Origin: Pseudomonas guangdongensis
GTDB taxonomy: Bacteria > Pseudomonadota > Gammaproteobacteria > Pseudomonadales > Pseudomonadaceae
Assembly: GCF_900105885.1 (NCBI RefSeq)
Contig: NZ_LT629780.1
Location: 3,100,001 to 3,164,000, forward strand
Length of the DNA stretch: 64,000 bases
Direction of reading: 5' to 3'
Shown: one piece after another, positions 1 to 10,184 of the stretch
How positions within the stretch are numbered: the stretch's first letter is position 1
How the letters are laid out: every line of letters begins with the position of its first letter
Program-made: the position numbers and the translations under genes
The notes under the pieces: model-generated
Told to the model about the DNA's origin: nothing
The model's input: only the letters and a program-made list of their open reading frames with translations
The model's database searches: none

Positions 1-1043
1 GCGTCGAGGTGGAGTTCTACCGCGACAACCATGTCGCCTTCGAGGCGTTCAAGGCCGGCGAATTCGACTTCTACATCGAGAACCAGGCGAAGAACTGGGC
101 CAACGGCTACGACTTCCCGGCCCTGCAGCGCGGCGAGGTGCTGCGCGCGGAAATCCCCCACCGGATTCCCACCCAGACCCAGGCGCTGTTCATGAACACC
201 CGCCGCCCGGCCTTCGCCGACGTGCGGGTGCGCGAGGCGCTGGGCCTGCTGTTCGACTTCGAGTGGAGCAACCGCACGCTGTTCAACGGCGCCTACAGCC
301 GCGCCACCAGCTACTACCCCAACAGCGAGTTCGCCGCCCGGGACATTCCCCAGGGCGAGGAATGGCTGCTGCTGTCGCCGTACCGCAAGCAGTTGCCGGC
401 CGGGCTGTTCACCGCGGCGCCGCAGATGCCCAGGACCGACGGACACGGCATCCCGCGCGAAACCCTGCGCCGCGCCCTCGACCTGCTCGCCGCCGCCGGC
501 TGGAAATCCTCCGCCGCCGGCCTGGTCAACGGCCGCGGCCAGCCGCTGAGCTTCGAGATCCTGCTGGTCAACCCGAGCCTGGAGCGCATCCTCCAGCCCT
601 ACCGCGACAACCTCGCGCGCCTCGGCATCCGCGCCAGCCTGCGCACCGTCGACCGTGCCCAGTACAAGCAGCGCATCGACGGCTTCGACTACGACATGAT
701 CCTGATGACCCTGCCGCAGACCCTCAGCCCCGGGCTGGAGCAGTGGCAGTACTTCCACTCCAGCCAGCTCGCCGTGCGCGGCAGCCGCAACTATGCTGGC
801 GTGAACCATCCGGTGGTCGACGCCCTGCTCGACAGGCTGCTCGCCGCGCAGAGCCGCGAGCAACAGGTGGCGGCCGCCCGCGCCCTCGACCGGGTGCTGC
901 TCAGCCAGCACTACAGCATCCCCAACTGGTACAGCGACCACCACCGCCTGGCCTGGCGCAACCGCTTCGCCCACGTCACCACGCCGCCCTATACCCTCGG
1001 CCTGCGGGCCTGGTGGCTCAAGACTCCGGAGACTGCCCGATGA
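1..1043 (+). CDS. extracellular solute-binding protein, YejA-like (5' partial)
   Basis: This is the C-terminal 346 or so residues of a periplasmic peptide-binding protein (SBP family 5) that feeds the YejBEF-type ABC importer encoded just downstream. The reading frame is open through the left edge, so the signal peptide and N-terminal lobe lie outside the window. Visible landmarks are YRDNHVAFEAFKAGEFDFY and VREALGLLFDFEWSNRTLFNGAY, both repeated with changes in the next gene; by eye the two proteins are roughly half identical. Its stop codon overlaps the next start (ATGA at 1040-1043), so the two binding proteins are translationally coupled. Ligand preference (microcin C-like, oligopeptide or other) cannot be read from the sequence. 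Confidence 0.9.
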   Translation, partial: VEVEFYRDNHVAFEAFKAGEFDFYIENQAKNWANGYDFPALQRGEVLRAEIPHRIPTQTQALFMNTRRPAFADVRVREALGLLFDFEWSNRTLFNGAYSRATSYYPNSEFAARDIPQGEEWLLLSPYRKQLPAGLFTAAPQMPRTDGHGIPRETLRRALDLLAAAGWKSSAAGLVNGRGQPLSFEILLVNPSLERILQPYRDNLARLGIRASLRTVDRAQYKQRIDGFDYDMILMTLPQTLSPGLEQWQYFHSSQLAVRGSRNYAGVNHPVVDALLDRLLAAQSREQQVAAARALDRVLLSQHYSIPNWYSDHHRLAWRNRFAHVTTPPYTLGLRAWWLKTPETAR

Positions 1044-2872
1044 GCGCCTTCCTGCGCGGCATCCGCCGCATCGCCGCCGGCAGCGTCCTGCTGCTCGCCG
1101 GCGTCCTCAACGCCAGCGCTGCCGGCCGCCACGCCCTGACCCTCTACGACGAGGCACCCAAGTACCCCGCTGGCTTCGCCCACTTCGACTATGTGAACCC
1201 CGACGCCCCCAAGGGCGGCACCCTGCGTCAGGCCGGCTTCGGCGGCTTCGACAGCCTCAACCCGTTCATCAACAAGGGCGTGGCCGCCGACGAGATCGGT
1301 CTGGTCTACGACACCCTGACCAAACGCAGCCTCGACGAGCCGTTCACCGAATACGGCCTGCTCGCCGAACGCATCGAGAAGGCCGCGGACAACCGCTGGG
1401 TGCGCTTTCGCCTGCGCCCGGAAGCGCGTTTCCACGACGGCGCGCCGGTGACCGCCGCCGACGTGGTGTTCAGCTTCGACACCCTGATGAAGGACGGCGC
1501 GCCGCAGTACAAGGCCTACTACGCCGACGTCGAGAAGGCGGTGGCCGAGGACCGCCATACCGTGCGCTTCGACTTCCGCCAGGCCGGCAACCGCGAGCTG
1601 CCGCTGATCGTCGGCCAGCTGCCGGTGCTGCCGCAACACGCCTGGGAAGGCCGCGAGTTCGCCCGCACCAGCCTGGAGCCGCCGCTGGGCAGCGGCCCCT
1701 ACCGGGTCGCCGAGGTACAGGCCGGGCGCAGCATCCGCTACACGCGGGTCGCGGACTGGTGGGGCAAGGACCTGCCGGTCAACCGCGGCCAGTACAACTT
1801 CGACAGCCTGGTGATCGACTATTACCGCGACAACACCGTAGCCCTGGAGGCGCTCAAGGCCGGGCAGTTCGATTTCTGGATCGAGACCAGCGCGAAGAAC
1901 TGGGCCACCGCCTACGACACCCCGGCGGTGCGCGACGGCCGCCTGATCAGGGAAGAGATCGCCAACCACAACCCGACCGGCATGCAGGGCTTCATCTTCA
2001 ACCTGCGCCGCCCCCAGTTCCAGGACGCGCGGGTGCGCGAGGCCCTCGGCCTGCTGTTCGACTTCGAGTGGACCAACCGCCAGCTGTTCCACGGCGCCTA
2101 CATCCGCACCCACAGCTATTTCGAGAACTCCGAACTGGCCGCCCGCGGCCTGCCCGGCGCGGACGAACTGAAGCTGCTGGAACCCTGGCGCGGGCAACTG
2201 CCGGCGCAGGTCTTCGAAGCCGAGTACCGCCCGCCGCAGAGCGACGGCAGCGGGGTGATCCGCGAGCAGCGCCGACGGGCCTTCGAGCTGCTGCAAGAGG
2301 CCGGCTGGCGCCTGGAAAAGGACCGCATGCTCGACGCCACGGGTCAGCCGGTGAGCATCGAGTTCCTCCTCGCCCAAGTCGAGTTCGAGCGCGTGCTGCT
2401 GCCCTACAAGCGCAACCTGGCCAGCCTCGGCATCGAGCTGCAGATCCGCCGCGCCGACGTATCCCAGTACATCAACCGCCTGCGCTCGCGGGACTTCGAC
2501 ATGGTGGTCGGCAGCTTCGGCCAGTCCAGTTCGCCGGGCAACGAGCAGCGCGAGTACTGGCATTCGAGCAGCGCCGACAATCCCGGCAGCCGCAACCTGA
2601 TCGGCCTCAAGGACCCGGCCATCGACGCGCTGGTGGAAGGCCTGATCGCCGCCGACAGCCGCGCCAGCCTGATCGCCCACACCCGCGCGCTGGATCGCGT
2701 GCTGCTCTGGGGCCACTACGTGGTGCCCAACTGGCACATCAAGACCTGGCGGGTGGCACGCTGGGACCATTTCGCCCATCCGGCCGTCACCCCGCTGTAC
2801 GACATCGGTCTGCACACCTGGTGGCAGCGCGACACCGCCTCCGCGCCGGCCACCGCCGGCGCCCGGGAGTAA
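1040..2872 (+). CDS. extracellular solute-binding protein, YejA-like
   Basis: A 610-residue periplasmic binding protein of SBP family 5 for the adjacent peptide ABC transporter. Residues 1-28 form a signal peptide with a hydrophobic core (GSVLLLAGVLNASAAG). The mature protein starts with a YejA-type segment including YVNPDAPKGG, followed by the family motif LRPEARFHDGAPVTAADVVFSFDTL. The start is the ATG overlapping the previous stop, which places the signal peptide at the N terminus; the frame is open far upstream but that part has no homology-like features. yejB follows after only 6 bases. Two adjacent complete-looking binding proteins for one permease suggest a broadened substrate range. 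Confidence 0.95.
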   Translation: MSAFLRGIRRIAAGSVLLLAGVLNASAAGRHALTLYDEAPKYPAGFAHFDYVNPDAPKGGTLRQAGFGGFDSLNPFINKGVAADEIGLVYDTLTKRSLDEPFTEYGLLAERIEKAADNRWVRFRLRPEARFHDGAPVTAADVVFSFDTLMKDGAPQYKAYYADVEKAVAEDRHTVRFDFRQAGNRELPLIVGQLPVLPQHAWEGREFARTSLEPPLGSGPYRVAEVQAGRSIRYTRVADWWGKDLPVNRGQYNFDSLVIDYYRDNTVALEALKAGQFDFWIETSAKNWATAYDTPAVRDGRLIREEIANHNPTGMQGFIFNLRRPQFQDARVREALGLLFDFEWTNRQLFHGAYIRTHSYFENSELAARGLPGADELKLLEPWRGQLPAQVFEAEYRPPQSDGSGVIREQRRRAFELLQEAGWRLEKDRMLDATGQPVSIEFLLAQVEFERVLLPYKRNLASLGIELQIRRADVSQYINRLRSRDFDMVVGSFGQSSSPGNEQREYWHSSSADNPGSRNLIGLKDPAIDALVEGLIAADSRASLIAHTRALDRVLLWGHYVVPNWHIKTWRVARWDHFAHPAVTPLYDIGLHTWWQRDTASAPATAGARE

Positions 2873-2878
2873 CCGCGC

Positions 2879-3964
2879 ATGCTGGCCTACATCTTCCGTC
2901 GCCTGCTGCTGATCGTGCCGACCCTGTTCGGCATCCTGCTGATCAACTTCATCATCATCCAAGCCGCCCCGGGCGGGCCGGTGGAACAGATGATCGCCAA
3001 GCTGGAAGGCTTCGACGCCGCTGCCGGTGGCGCCACCGGGCGCATCGCCGGTGACGGCGCCGAGGTGGCGGCGGCCGGCTCCGCCTACCGCGGCGCCCAG
3101 GGTCTGGATCCCGAACTGGTCAAGGAAATCGAGCGCATGTACGGCTTCGACAAGTCGGCCAGCGAGCGCTTCTGGATCATGATCCAGAACTACCTGAAGC
3201 TGGACTTCGGGCAGAGCTTCTTCCGCGACGCCACGGTCACCGAGCTGATCGTCGAGAAGATGCCGGTGTCGATCTCGCTGGGGCTGTGGAGCACGCTGAT
3301 CATGTACCTGGTGTCGATCCCGCTGGGGATCGCCAAGGCCATGCGTCACGGCAGCGCCTTCGACGTCTGGACCAGCACGGCGATCATCGTCGGCTACGCC
3401 ATTCCGGCCTTCCTGTTCGCCATCCTCTTGATCGTGCTGTTCGCCGGCGGCAGCTACTTCGACTGGTTCCCGCTGCGCGGACTGACCTCGAACAACTTCG
3501 ACGAGTTGAGCCTGTGGGGCAAGATCGCCGACTACTTCTGGCACCTGGCGCTGCCGGTAACCGCGCTGGTGATCGGCAACTTCGCCACCCTGACCCTGTT
3601 GACCAAGAACAGCTTCCTCGACGAGATCGGCAAGCAGTACGTGATCACCGCGCGCGCCAAGGGCCTCTCCGAGCGCCGCGTGCTCTACGGCCACGTGTTC
3701 CGCAACGCCATGCTGATCGTCATCGCCGGCTTCCCCTCGGCGTTCATCGGCATCTTCTTCACCGGCTCCCTGCTCATCGAGGTGATCTTCTCCCTCGACG
3801 GCCTCGGTCTGCTCAGCTTCGAGGCGGCGATCAACCGCGACTATCCGGTGGTGTTCGGCACCCTGTTCATCTTCACCCTGCTGGGACTGATCGTGAAACT
3901 GATCGGCGACCTCACCTACACCCTGGTCGATCCGCGCATCGACTTCGAAAGCCGGGAGGGCTGA
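2879..3964 (+). CDS. yejB: peptide ABC transporter permease YejB
   Basis: A 361-residue inner-membrane permease of the DppB/OppB type, one half of the membrane channel. An N-terminal transmembrane segment (residues 1-25, [21 protein letters not shown]) is followed by a periplasmic loop, and the five-segment permease core starts near residue 125. The cytoplasmic EAA-type loop that contacts the ATPase reads [29 protein letters not shown] in two blocks near residues 250-280. It ends with the family-typical [13 protein letters not shown]. It lies 6 bases after the binding protein and 3 bases before yejE, in a single operon. Assignment to YejB rather than DppB rests on length, operon content and the YejA-like binding proteins. 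Confidence 0.94.
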   Translation: MLAYIFRRLLLIVPTLFGILLINFIIIQAAPGGPVEQMIAKLEGFDAAAGGATGRIAGDGAEVAAAGSAYRGAQGLDPELVKEIERMYGFDKSASERFWIMIQNYLKLDFGQSFFRDATVTELIVEKMPVSISLGLWSTLIMYLVSIPLGIAKAMRHGSAFDVWTSTAIIVGYAIPAFLFAILLIVLFAGGSYFDWFPLRGLTSNNFDELSLWGKIADYFWHLALPVTALVIGNFATLTLLTKNSFLDEIGKQYVITARAKGLSERRVLYGHVFRNAMLIVIAGFPSAFIGIFFTGSLLIEVIFSLDGLGLLSFEAAINRDYPVVFGTLFIFTLLGLIVKLIGDLTYTLVDPRIDFESREG

Positions 3965-3967
3965 AGC

Positions 3968-4987
3968 ATGGCGCTCTCCCCCATCAACCGGCGGCGCTTC
4001 GCCCAGTTCAAGGCGCACAAGCGCGGCTGGTACGGCCTGTGGCTGTTCCTCGGCCTGTTCGTGCTGAGCCTCGGCGCCGAACTGATCGCCAACGACAAGC
4101 CGCTGCTGGTCAGCCACGACGGCCAGTGGTTCGTGCCGGTGCTCAAACGCTACCCGGAGACCGCCTTCGGCGGCGAGTTCCCGCTGGAGGCCGACTACAA
4201 GAGCCCGTACATGCGCGAGCTGATCGAGGCCAAGGGCGGCTGGATGCTCTGGCCGCCGATCCCCTACAGCTACGACAGCATCAACTTCGAGCTCAAGGTG
4301 CCGGCCCCGGCGCCACCCTCGGCGGACAACTGGCTGGGCACCGACGACCAGGGCCGCGACGTGCTGGCGCGGGTGATCTACGGCTTCCGCGTCTCGGTGC
4401 TGTTCGCCCTGACCCTGACCCTGGCCAGTTCGCTGATCGGCGTCGCCGCCGGCGCGCTGCAGGGCTTCTACGGCGGCTGGGTCGACCTGATCGGCCAGCG
4501 CTTCCTGGAGATCTGGTCGGGTCTGCCGGTGCTCTATCTGCTGATCATCCTCGCCAGCTTCGTCGAGCCGAACTTCTGGTGGCTGCTCGGCATCATGCTG
4601 CTGTTCTCCTGGATGAGCCTGGTCGACGTGGTGCGCGCCGAGTTCCTGCGCGGGCGCAACCTGGAATACGTGCGCGCCGCCCGCGCCCTGGGCATGGGCA
4701 ACGGCGCGATCATGTACCGGCACATCCTGCCCAACGCCATGGTTTCGACCATGACCTTCATGCCGTTCATCCTCACCGGCGCCATCGGCACCCTCACCGC
4801 CCTGGACTTCCTCGGCTTCGGCCTGCCGCCCGGCTCGCCGTCGCTGGGCGAGCTGGTCGCCCAGGGCAAGTCCAACCTGCAGGCGCCCTGGCTGGGGATC
4901 AGCGCCTTCGCCGTGCTGGCGCTGATGCTGACCCTGCTGGTGTTCATCGGCGAGGCGGCGCGCGATGCCTTCGACCCGAGGAAATGA
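3968..4987 (+). CDS. yejE: peptide ABC transporter permease YejE
   Basis: A 339-residue inner-membrane permease of the OppC/DppC type and partner of YejB. It opens with a short cytoplasmic N terminus, a transmembrane helix near residues 22-40 (GLWLFLGLFVLSLGAELIA) and a long periplasmic insertion typical of YejE. Then comes the conserved DNWLGTDDQGRDVLARVIYGFRVS block at the start of the permease domain. The EAA loop around residues 225-245 includes NLEYVRAARALGMGNGAIM. The C terminus (GEAARDAFDPRK) is family-typical. It starts 3 bases after yejB and ends 4 bases before yejF. Confidence 0.95.
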   Translation: MALSPINRRRFAQFKAHKRGWYGLWLFLGLFVLSLGAELIANDKPLLVSHDGQWFVPVLKRYPETAFGGEFPLEADYKSPYMRELIEAKGGWMLWPPIPYSYDSINFELKVPAPAPPSADNWLGTDDQGRDVLARVIYGFRVSVLFALTLTLASSLIGVAAGALQGFYGGWVDLIGQRFLEIWSGLPVLYLLIILASFVEPNFWWLLGIMLLFSWMSLVDVVRAEFLRGRNLEYVRAARALGMGNGAIMYRHILPNAMVSTMTFMPFILTGAIGTLTALDFLGFGLPPGSPSLGELVAQGKSNLQAPWLGISAFAVLALMLTLLVFIGEAARDAFDPRK

Positions 4988-4991
4988 GCCG

Positions 4992-6615
<1,624 letters not shown>

Positions 6616-6635
<20 letters not shown>

Positions 6636-7410
6636 GCGCGTGCTGATCGTCGGCGTCGCCAGCAAGCTGTCCATCGCCTCCGGCATTGCCGCCGCGATGC
6701 ACCGCGAAGGTGCGGAACTGGCCTTCACCTACCAGAACGACAAGCTCAAGGGTCGCGTCGAGGAATTCGCCGCCGGCTGGGGCTCCAGCGCCGACCTGTG
6801 CTTCCCCTGCGATGTGGCCAACGACGAGGACATCGCCCGCGTGTTCGAGGAACTGGGCAAGAAGTGGGACGGCCTGGACTGCATCGTCCACTCGGTCGGC
6901 TTCGCCCCGGGCGACCAGCTCAACGGCGACTTCACCGAAGTCACCACCCGCGAAGGCTTCAAGATCGCCCACGACATCAGCGCCTACAGCTTCGTCGCTC
7001 TGGCCAAGGCCGGCCGCGAGATGATGAAAGGCCGCAACGGCAGCCTGCTGACCCTGTCCTACCTGGGCGCCGAGCGCACCATGCCCAACTACAACGTGAT
7101 GGGCATGGCCAAGGCCTCGCTGGAAGCCGGCGTGCGCTACCTGGCCGGCAGCCTCGGCCCGGAAGGCACCCGCGTCAACTGCATCTCCGCAGGCCCCATC
7201 CGCACCCTGGCCGCCAGCGGCATCGCCAGCTTCCGCAAGATGCTGGCCGCCAACGAGCGCCAGACCCCGCTGCGCCGCAACGTGACCATCGAGGAAGTCG
7301 GCAATGCCGGCGCCTTCCTCTGCTCCGACCTGGCCTCAGGCATCAGCGGCGAGATCCTCTACGTCGACGGCGGCTTCAACACCACCGCCATGGGCGCCCT
7401 GGAAGACTAA
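6616..7410 (+). CDS. fabI: enoyl-[acyl-carrier-protein] reductase (NADH) FabI
   Basis: A 264-residue short-chain dehydrogenase-like enzyme that reduces the enoyl-ACP double bond in the last step of each fatty-acid elongation cycle. It shows the N-terminal nucleotide-binding stretch [29 protein letters not shown] in the active-site region, and the FabI catalytic Tyr/Lys pattern in [19 protein letters not shown] near the C terminus is also characteristic. Length equals that of P. aeruginosa FabI as I recall it. The ATG at 6616 has an AGAGGAAG ribosome-binding site at about 6602-6609. That site and the first seven codons lie inside the end of yejF, so expression may depend partly on yej transcription unless a promoter sits within yejF. 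Confidence 0.96.
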
Positions 7411-7416
7411 GGCCCG

Positions 7417-7449
7417 GCGCAACAGCCAGCCACGGCGGCGCTGTTGCGC
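7417..7449 (+). other. stem-loop just after fabI
   Basis: A perfect 10-bp inverted repeat, GCGCAACAGC (7417-7426) and GCTGTTGCGC (7440-7449), begins seven bases after the fabI stop. It has no T tract, so it is more likely a 3'-end stabilising or pausing structure than a complete terminator. Confidence 0.35.
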
Positions 7450-7462
7450 AACCTGGCGCCCC

Positions 7463-7492
7463 GCGCCGGCCCGCACGGGCCGGCGCCTCTCC
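7463..7492 (+). terminator. putative fabI terminator
   Basis: A 10-bp perfect GC stem (GCGCCGGCCC at 7463-7472, GGGCCGGCGC at 7477-7486) with a 4-base loop is followed by a pyrimidine run (CTCTCCTCCT) rather than a clean T tract. It is the best candidate for ending yej-fabI transcription. Confidence 0.42.
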
Positions 7493-7624
7493 TCCTCCCC
7501 CACCGGCTACGCCGCAACGGCGCTGGGCACGCTGGTGCAACCCCACACCTAGGGACACGCCGCAGACAGCCAGCGCGCGAACCCGCGATGACATATCGCC
7601 CCGTCCAGCCTGGACGCTCCATAC

Positions 7625-7662
7625 CCCAAAAAGCACGACGCCCCCTTGCGGAGGCGTCGTGC
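7625..7662 (-). terminator. rho-independent terminator of ppiD
   Basis: The inverted repeat GCACGACGCC (7633-7642) and GGCGTCGTGC (7653-7662) lies 25 bases beyond the ppiD stop. Read on the minus strand the stem is followed by TTTTTGGGG, so it terminates ppiD. Confidence 0.8.
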
Positions 7663-7686
7663 GGGCGGTAGCGGGACCGTACGGGG

Positions 7687-9549
7687 TCAGAAACGCTCGA
7701 TCTCGGCCTGCTCGCGCAACTGGCGCTGGAAGGCCTGGAAGTCCTGCTGGCCGCTGCGCGAGGCGAGGAAGCGGCGATACATGGCCAGCTCCTCGGCGCC
7801 CAGCTCGGCACCGGCGCTGCCGACACCCTGCAGGCGCAGCACCACATAGTCGCCGTTGGCCAGCGACAGACCGGCAAAGCTCGGCTGCTCGGCGCTCGCC
7901 GGCTTGGGCATACGGAACAGGGCTTCCAGCAGTTGCGGATCGACGCCCTCCTGATCGCGACCGGTCGCGGCATGGCTCTGCCACTCGCCGACAACGGACG
8001 GCGCCTTGCCTTCGCGCAGCTCGGCCAGCAGCGCTTCGCCACGCTGCCTGGCCTGCTCGGCGGCCTGCTCGCGGCGCAGCTTGTCGCGCAGGGTATCGGC
8101 CAGTTGTTCCAGCGGCTGCTGTTCGGGCTTGCGGTGCTCCTTGACCCGCAGCACCACCACGGTATCGGGGTCCAGCTCCAGGGCGGCGCTGTTGGCGCCC
8201 TCGGTCAGCACCTCGGTACTGAAGGCGGCCTGTACCACCTGACGGTTGGCGGCGATGCCTTCGCCGCCTTCACGACCGAAGGGAGCAGCTTCGCGCACTT
8301 CCAGCCCCAGTTCCTGGGCCGGCTGCTGCAGGTCGGCGGATTCGAAGGCGGCATCCTCGAGTTCCTTGGTCACCTCGACGAAGCGCTGCTCCACTTTCTG
8401 CGTCTTCAGCTCGCGCTCCAGTTGCGGCTTCAGGCTGTCCAGACTCGGCACCTCGGCGGCCTGGATATCGTCCAGCCGGATCAGGTGCCAGCCGAACTCG
8501 CTCTTCACCGGGGCGGAAACCTGGCCCACCTGCAGGGCGAACAGGGCCTCCTCGAACGCCACGTCGTAGACGCCCTGACCGGCATAGCCGAGATCGCCGC
8601 CGGCAGCCGCCGAGCCCGGATCGTTGGAGAACTCCTTGGCCAGCGCGGCGAAGTCTTCGCCGGCGAGGATGCGCTGACGCAGTTCCTCAAGCTTGGCGCG
8701 GGCCTGCTCGTCGTTCAGCGCATCGCCGGTTTCCAGCAGGATGTGCGAGGCCTTGCGCTGCTCGCCAAGGTTGGCGATTTCCTTCTCGTACTCGGCCTGC
8801 AGCTCCTCGGCGGATACCTCGACCTGATCGAAGAAGCGCTCCTTCTTCAGCTCGACATACTCGATGCGCACCTGCTCGGCGGTCATGAACTCGCTGGCGT
8901 GCTCGTCGTAGTAGGCCTTGAGCTGCTCGTCGGAGATGCTCACCGCAGCGCTGTCGGCCTGTAGCGTCAGGCTGGCGAAGTCGCGGGTCTGCCGCTCCAG
9001 GGCGGCGAAGGCGCGGACTTCCTCCTCGGTGACGAAGCCGCTGCCGGCCAGACCGGCCTGCAGCTGGCCGATCAGCATTTCCTGCTCCAGCAGCTGGCGG
9101 AACTGCAGGCGGTCGTAGCCCATCTGGCGAATCACCTGGTCGAAGCGCTCGGCGGAGAACTTGCCATCCTGCTGGAACTCGGGCGTCAGCAGGATCAGTT
9201 GATCCAGCGCCGGTTGGGAAAAGCCGAAGCCGGCCTGCGCAGCGCCCTGCAGCAACAGCTTGCGCTCGATCAGCGCATCCAGCGCGCTGCTGCGCAGCAG
9301 CTTCTCATCCAGCAGAGAGGCGTCGAACTGACCGCCAAAACGCTGCTGCAGCTGCCGGCGCTGCATATCCACCGCACGGCTCAGCTCACCCAGCGCAATG
9401 GGCTCGCCGTTCACCTCGGCCGCCTCGTTCCTGTTGCTGGCGACGTTCATGATCGCATCGAAGCCGGTCAGCGCCATCAGCACGATGATCACGCCGATGA
9501 TCGTCTTGGCGATCCAGCCCTGGGAGTTGTCCCTGATATTTTGAAGCAT
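7687..9549 (-). CDS. ppiD: periplasmic chaperone/peptidyl-prolyl isomerase PpiD
   Basis: A 620-residue membrane-anchored folding factor of the SurA/PpiD type, acting on proteins leaving the Sec translocon. A short cytoplasmic N terminus (MLQNIRDNSQGWIAK) precedes one transmembrane helix near residues 15-33, then a SurA-like N-terminal chaperone domain. One parvulin domain lies near residues 265-370; it includes KASHILLETGDALNDEQA, FAALAKEFSNDPGSAAAGGDLG and FGWHLIRLDDI. Length matches the PpiD family. It follows the tRNA-Asp/hupB unit but is separated from it by a strong terminator, so it should have its own promoter in 9550-9616; I could not pick out a convincing -35/-10 pair there. Confidence 0.95.
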   Translation of the reverse strand: MLQNIRDNSQGWIAKTIIGVIIVLMALTGFDAIMNVASNRNEAAEVNGEPIALGELSRAVDMQRRQLQQRFGGQFDASLLDEKLLRSSALDALIERKLLLQGAAQAGFGFSQPALDQLILLTPEFQQDGKFSAERFDQVIRQMGYDRLQFRQLLEQEMLIGQLQAGLAGSGFVTEEEVRAFAALERQTRDFASLTLQADSAAVSISDEQLKAYYDEHASEFMTAEQVRIEYVELKKERFFDQVEVSAEELQAEYEKEIANLGEQRKASHILLETGDALNDEQARAKLEELRQRILAGEDFAALAKEFSNDPGSAAAGGDLGYAGQGVYDVAFEEALFALQVGQVSAPVKSEFGWHLIRLDDIQAAEVPSLDSLKPQLERELKTQKVEQRFVEVTKELEDAAFESADLQQPAQELGLEVREAAPFGREGGEGIAANRQVVQAAFSTEVLTEGANSAALELDPDTVVVLRVKEHRKPEQQPLEQLADTLRDKLRREQAAEQARQRGEALLAELREGKAPSVVGEWQSHAATGRDQEGVDPQLLEALFRMPKPASAEQPSFAGLSLANGDYVVLRLQGVGSAGAELGAEELAMYRRFLASRSGQQDFQAFQRQLREQAEIERF

Positions 9550-9606
9550 GCAGCCCCCAAACTCGGCCAGGCCCTGTCGACACCGATGCGTGCCTGGGGC
9601 GGTGGC

Positions 9607-9640
9607 AGATAAAAGAAAGGCGCATCCGAGGATGCGCCTT
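9607..9640 (-). terminator. rho-independent terminator after tRNA-Asp
   Basis: The stem AAGGCGCATC (9617-9626) and GATGCGCCTT (9631-9640) has a 4-base loop and is followed on the minus strand by the T-rich TTTCTTTTATCTG. It lies ten bases downstream of the tRNA-Asp CCA end. Confidence 0.85.
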
Positions 9641-9649
9641 CTCGATAAG

Positions 9650-9726
9650 TGGCGGAGCGGACGGGATTCGAACCCGCGACCCCCGGCGTGACAGGCCGGT
9701 ATTCTAACCGACTGAACTACCGCTCC
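9650..9726 (-). tRNA. tRNA-Asp (anticodon GTC)
   Basis: A 77-base cloverleaf on the minus strand. Acceptor stem GGAGCGG pairs with CCGCTCC; the D arm contains AGTTCAGTCGGTTAGAAT; the anticodon stem-loop CCGGCCTGTCACGCCGG carries GTC (complement at 9690-9692); the T arm is CGGGTTCGAATCCCG. The 3' CCA is encoded. It lies 51 bases downstream of hupB with no clear promoter between them, so it may be processed from a hupB transcript. A terminator follows directly. Confidence 0.98.
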
Positions 9727-9777
9727 GCTGCCGGACCCACTTGCATGGCCCCGGAAGAACTCAAGCCAGAAAGACGC

Positions 9778-10050
9778 TTAGTTGACGGCATCCTTGAGGG
9801 CTTTGCCGGCCTTGAAGCCGGGGATCTTGGCCGCTTCGATCTCGATCGGCTTGCCGGTCTGCGGGTTGCGGCCGGTACGCGCGGCGCGCTCCTTGACGGC
9901 GAAGGTGCCGAAGCCGACTAGAACCACGGAGTCACCCTCTTTCAGGGCACCGGTGATGGAGTCGATTACCGCATCCAGCGCGCGGCCGGCAACAGCTTTC
10001 GGGATATCAGCAGATGCGGCGATGGCATCGATCAGTTCCGACTTGTTCAC
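9778..10050 (-). CDS. hupB: DNA-binding protein HU-beta
   Basis: A 90-residue nucleoid-associated protein that binds and bends DNA without sequence preference. It begins (V/M)[18 protein letters not shown] and contains the HU beta-arm hallmark [21 protein letters not shown], ending [11 protein letters not shown]. The start is a GTG at 10050 with an AAGGGG ribosome-binding site 7 bases before it. An upstream in-frame extension of 27 codons exists but lacks HU similarity and contains the promoter leader. A near-consensus sigma70 promoter lies about 90 bases upstream, fitting the very high expression expected of HU. Confidence 0.97.
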   Translation of the reverse strand: MNKSELIDAIAASADIPKAVAGRALDAVIDSITGALKEGDSVVLVGFGTFAVKERAARTGRNPQTGKPIEIEAAKIPGFKAGKALKDAVN

Positions 10051-10141
10051 TCTAAGTCCCCTTGATTCCTGTTGAGTTCGTATCTTGATCAGGTGTTGGC
10101 AAAACTGTTGCGGCTCGGCTTGCCGACACACGAGGGGCCGC

Positions 10142-10171
10142 TTTATATCAAGGGCCCGAAAAGAGTGTCAA
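10142..10171 (-). promoter_or_regulatory. sigma70 promoter of hupB
   Basis: On the minus strand the -35 box TTGACA (10171-10166) is separated by 18 bases from the -10 box TATAAA (10147-10142). It lies just after the lon stop codon and points at hupB, giving a leader of about 85 bases. This is among the closest matches to consensus in the window. Confidence 0.75.
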
Positions 10172-10184
10172 GGAAGCCCAACTC

